This document shows, in pieces, positions 63,171-64,000 of a stretch of DNA of 64,000 nt (the stretch's first letter is position 1; each line of letters begins with the position of its first letter). The stretch spans positions 310,001 through 374,000 of the forward strand of contig NZ_CP062159.1 in NCBI RefSeq assembly GCF_014844035.1. Direction: 5' to 3'. Origin of the DNA: Flavobacterium sp. MDT1-60. GTDB taxonomy: Bacteria > Bacteroidota > Bacteroidia > Flavobacteriales > Flavobacteriaceae. The notes beneath the pieces were generated by a model. It was given only the letters and a program-made list of their open reading frames with translations, searched no databases and was not told the origin of the DNA. The translations under genes were made by a program, and so were the position numbers.

Positions 63171-64000
63171 ATGAACGTTTCTCTTATATTAATTATTCTT
63201 TTAATTGGTGCATTTGTCACTTATTTTGTTGGTGATAAACTAGCATCAAAAGTAGCTTTGTTCTTTAGTTTGGCAGCTTTAGGCTGTTCGGTTGTATTGT
63301 TAAATCATTTTTGTGCTGGTGAAAACATCAGTGTAATTAATGCCTGGATTACACAACCTAAAATTTCATTTGCGCTAAATGCAGATGGATTGGCAATTGC
63401 TATGCTTTTATTAACGGTAGCTTTAACGCCAATTATTATATTCTCCTCTTTTGGAAATGAATATAAAAATGCAAAAGGTTTTTATGCTTTAATTTTATTT
63501 ATGGCTTTTGCAATGACAGGAACTTTTCTTGCTGCAGATGGTCTTTTATATTATATTTTCTGGGAATTAGCACTTATTCCTATTTACTTTATTGCGCTTA
63601 TTTGGGGTAATGGAGATGCTGAAGAGCGTAGAAAAGCAGTGGTTAAATTCTTTATTTACACACTTGCCGGTTCATTGTTCATGTTAGTAGCTTTCATTTA
63701 TTTATACCAAAAAGCCGGAAGTTTCTTAATCGAAGATTTATACAAATTAAACTTATCTGCTGATGAGCAGCTTTGGATATTCTTAGCTTTCTTTTTAGCT
63801 TACGCAATTAAAATTCCAATTATTCCTTTCCATACCTGGCAGGCTAATGTTTACCAAAAAGCACCAACAGTTGGAACTATGCTTTTATCTGGTATCATGT
63901 TAAAAATGGGATTATATAGTGTTATTCGTTGGCAATTGCCAATTGCACCTCTTGCTGCAAAAGAATATATGGATATTTTCATCGCTTTAGGAATTGCTGG
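63171..64000 (+). CDS. nuoM: NADH-quinone oxidoreductase subunit M, cut by window end
   Basis: The frame from ATG at 63171 stays open to the end of the window (276 codons). It reads MNVSLILIILLIGAFVTYFV..., LLYYIFWELALIPIYFIALIWG (conserved Glu in the helix), and KIPIIPFHTWQANVYQKAPTVGTMLLSGIMLKMG, which identify NuoM. The 3' part of the gene, and probably nuoN, lie outside the window. Confidence 0.93.
   Translation, partial: MNVSLILIILLIGAFVTYFVGDKLASKVALFFSLAALGCSVVLLNHFCAGENISVINAWITQPKISFALNADGLAIAMLLLTVALTPIIIFSSFGNEYKNAKGFYALILFMAFAMTGTFLAADGLLYYIFWELALIPIYFIALIWGNGDAEERRKAVVKFFIYTLAGSLFMLVAFIYLYQKAGSFLIEDLYKLNLSADEQLWIFLAFFLAYAIKIPIIPFHTWQANVYQKAPTVGTMLLSGIMLKMGLYSVIRWQLPIAPLAAKEYMDIFIALGIA

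Overview
The window is chromosomal DNA from a member of the Bacteroidota, most probably Flavobacterium or a close relative. Evidence: low GC; signal peptides of the MKK...FxxQ type; a 24-copy SprB-repeat adhesin with a type IX secretion sorting domain; TonB receptors with carboxypeptidase-regulatory-like N-termini; promoters of the Bacteroidota type (TTG-N20-TAnnTTTG upstream of nuoA and of a siderophore receptor); a short NuoG; and intergenic palindromic repeats of the kind common in flavobacteria. No IS element, prophage, CRISPR array, rRNA or tRNA was seen.

Layout. 0.3-5.1 kb, minus strand: asparaginase, acyltransferase, TatD nuclease and an S41 peptidase whose signal peptide is put out of frame by one missing base. 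5.4-20 kb: a sigma factor and a TPR-bearing, membrane-anchored putative anti-sigma face a plus-strand block of a small membrane-protein gene (apparently frameshifted), a lipoprotein, a PKD/beta-barrel protein, a membrane-tethered periplasmic TPR-CHAT protease, a retropepsin-like aspartic protease and the giant SprB-like adhesin. Three identically phased promoter-like motifs lie in this locus. It is the best candidate for an undescribed system: an envelope module joining a sigma/anti-sigma pair to two unusual proteases. 20-27 kb, minus strand: an RND efflux operon with a TetR regulator and a YceI protein, tied together by three copies of a 28-bp palindrome. 27-38 kb: a polyprenyl synthase; a trehalose-type locus (a trehalase with an N-terminal calcium-binding motif like fungal neutral trehalases, an MFS permease, a TonB receptor and a LacI regulator with paired operators); and several small hypothetical genes. 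37-42 kb: 2-oxoglutarate dehydrogenase E1 and E2 with a small secreted protein gene between them. 42-48 kb: a siderophore receptor followed by DUF3325-like, DUF3649-like and two PepSY reductase-like membrane proteins. 48-52 kb: a MORN/YwqK-like protein, a TlpA-like thioredoxin, AspRS and a cold-shock protein. 52.6 kb to the end: complex I genes nuoA to nuoM, the last cut by the window edge.

A second theme is the intergenic DNA. Many gaps hold inverted repeats, several built from imperfect 7-bp units (ATTCCAA, CTTTAGG, TTTCAAG, AAATCTA), and three sit inside the nuo operon.
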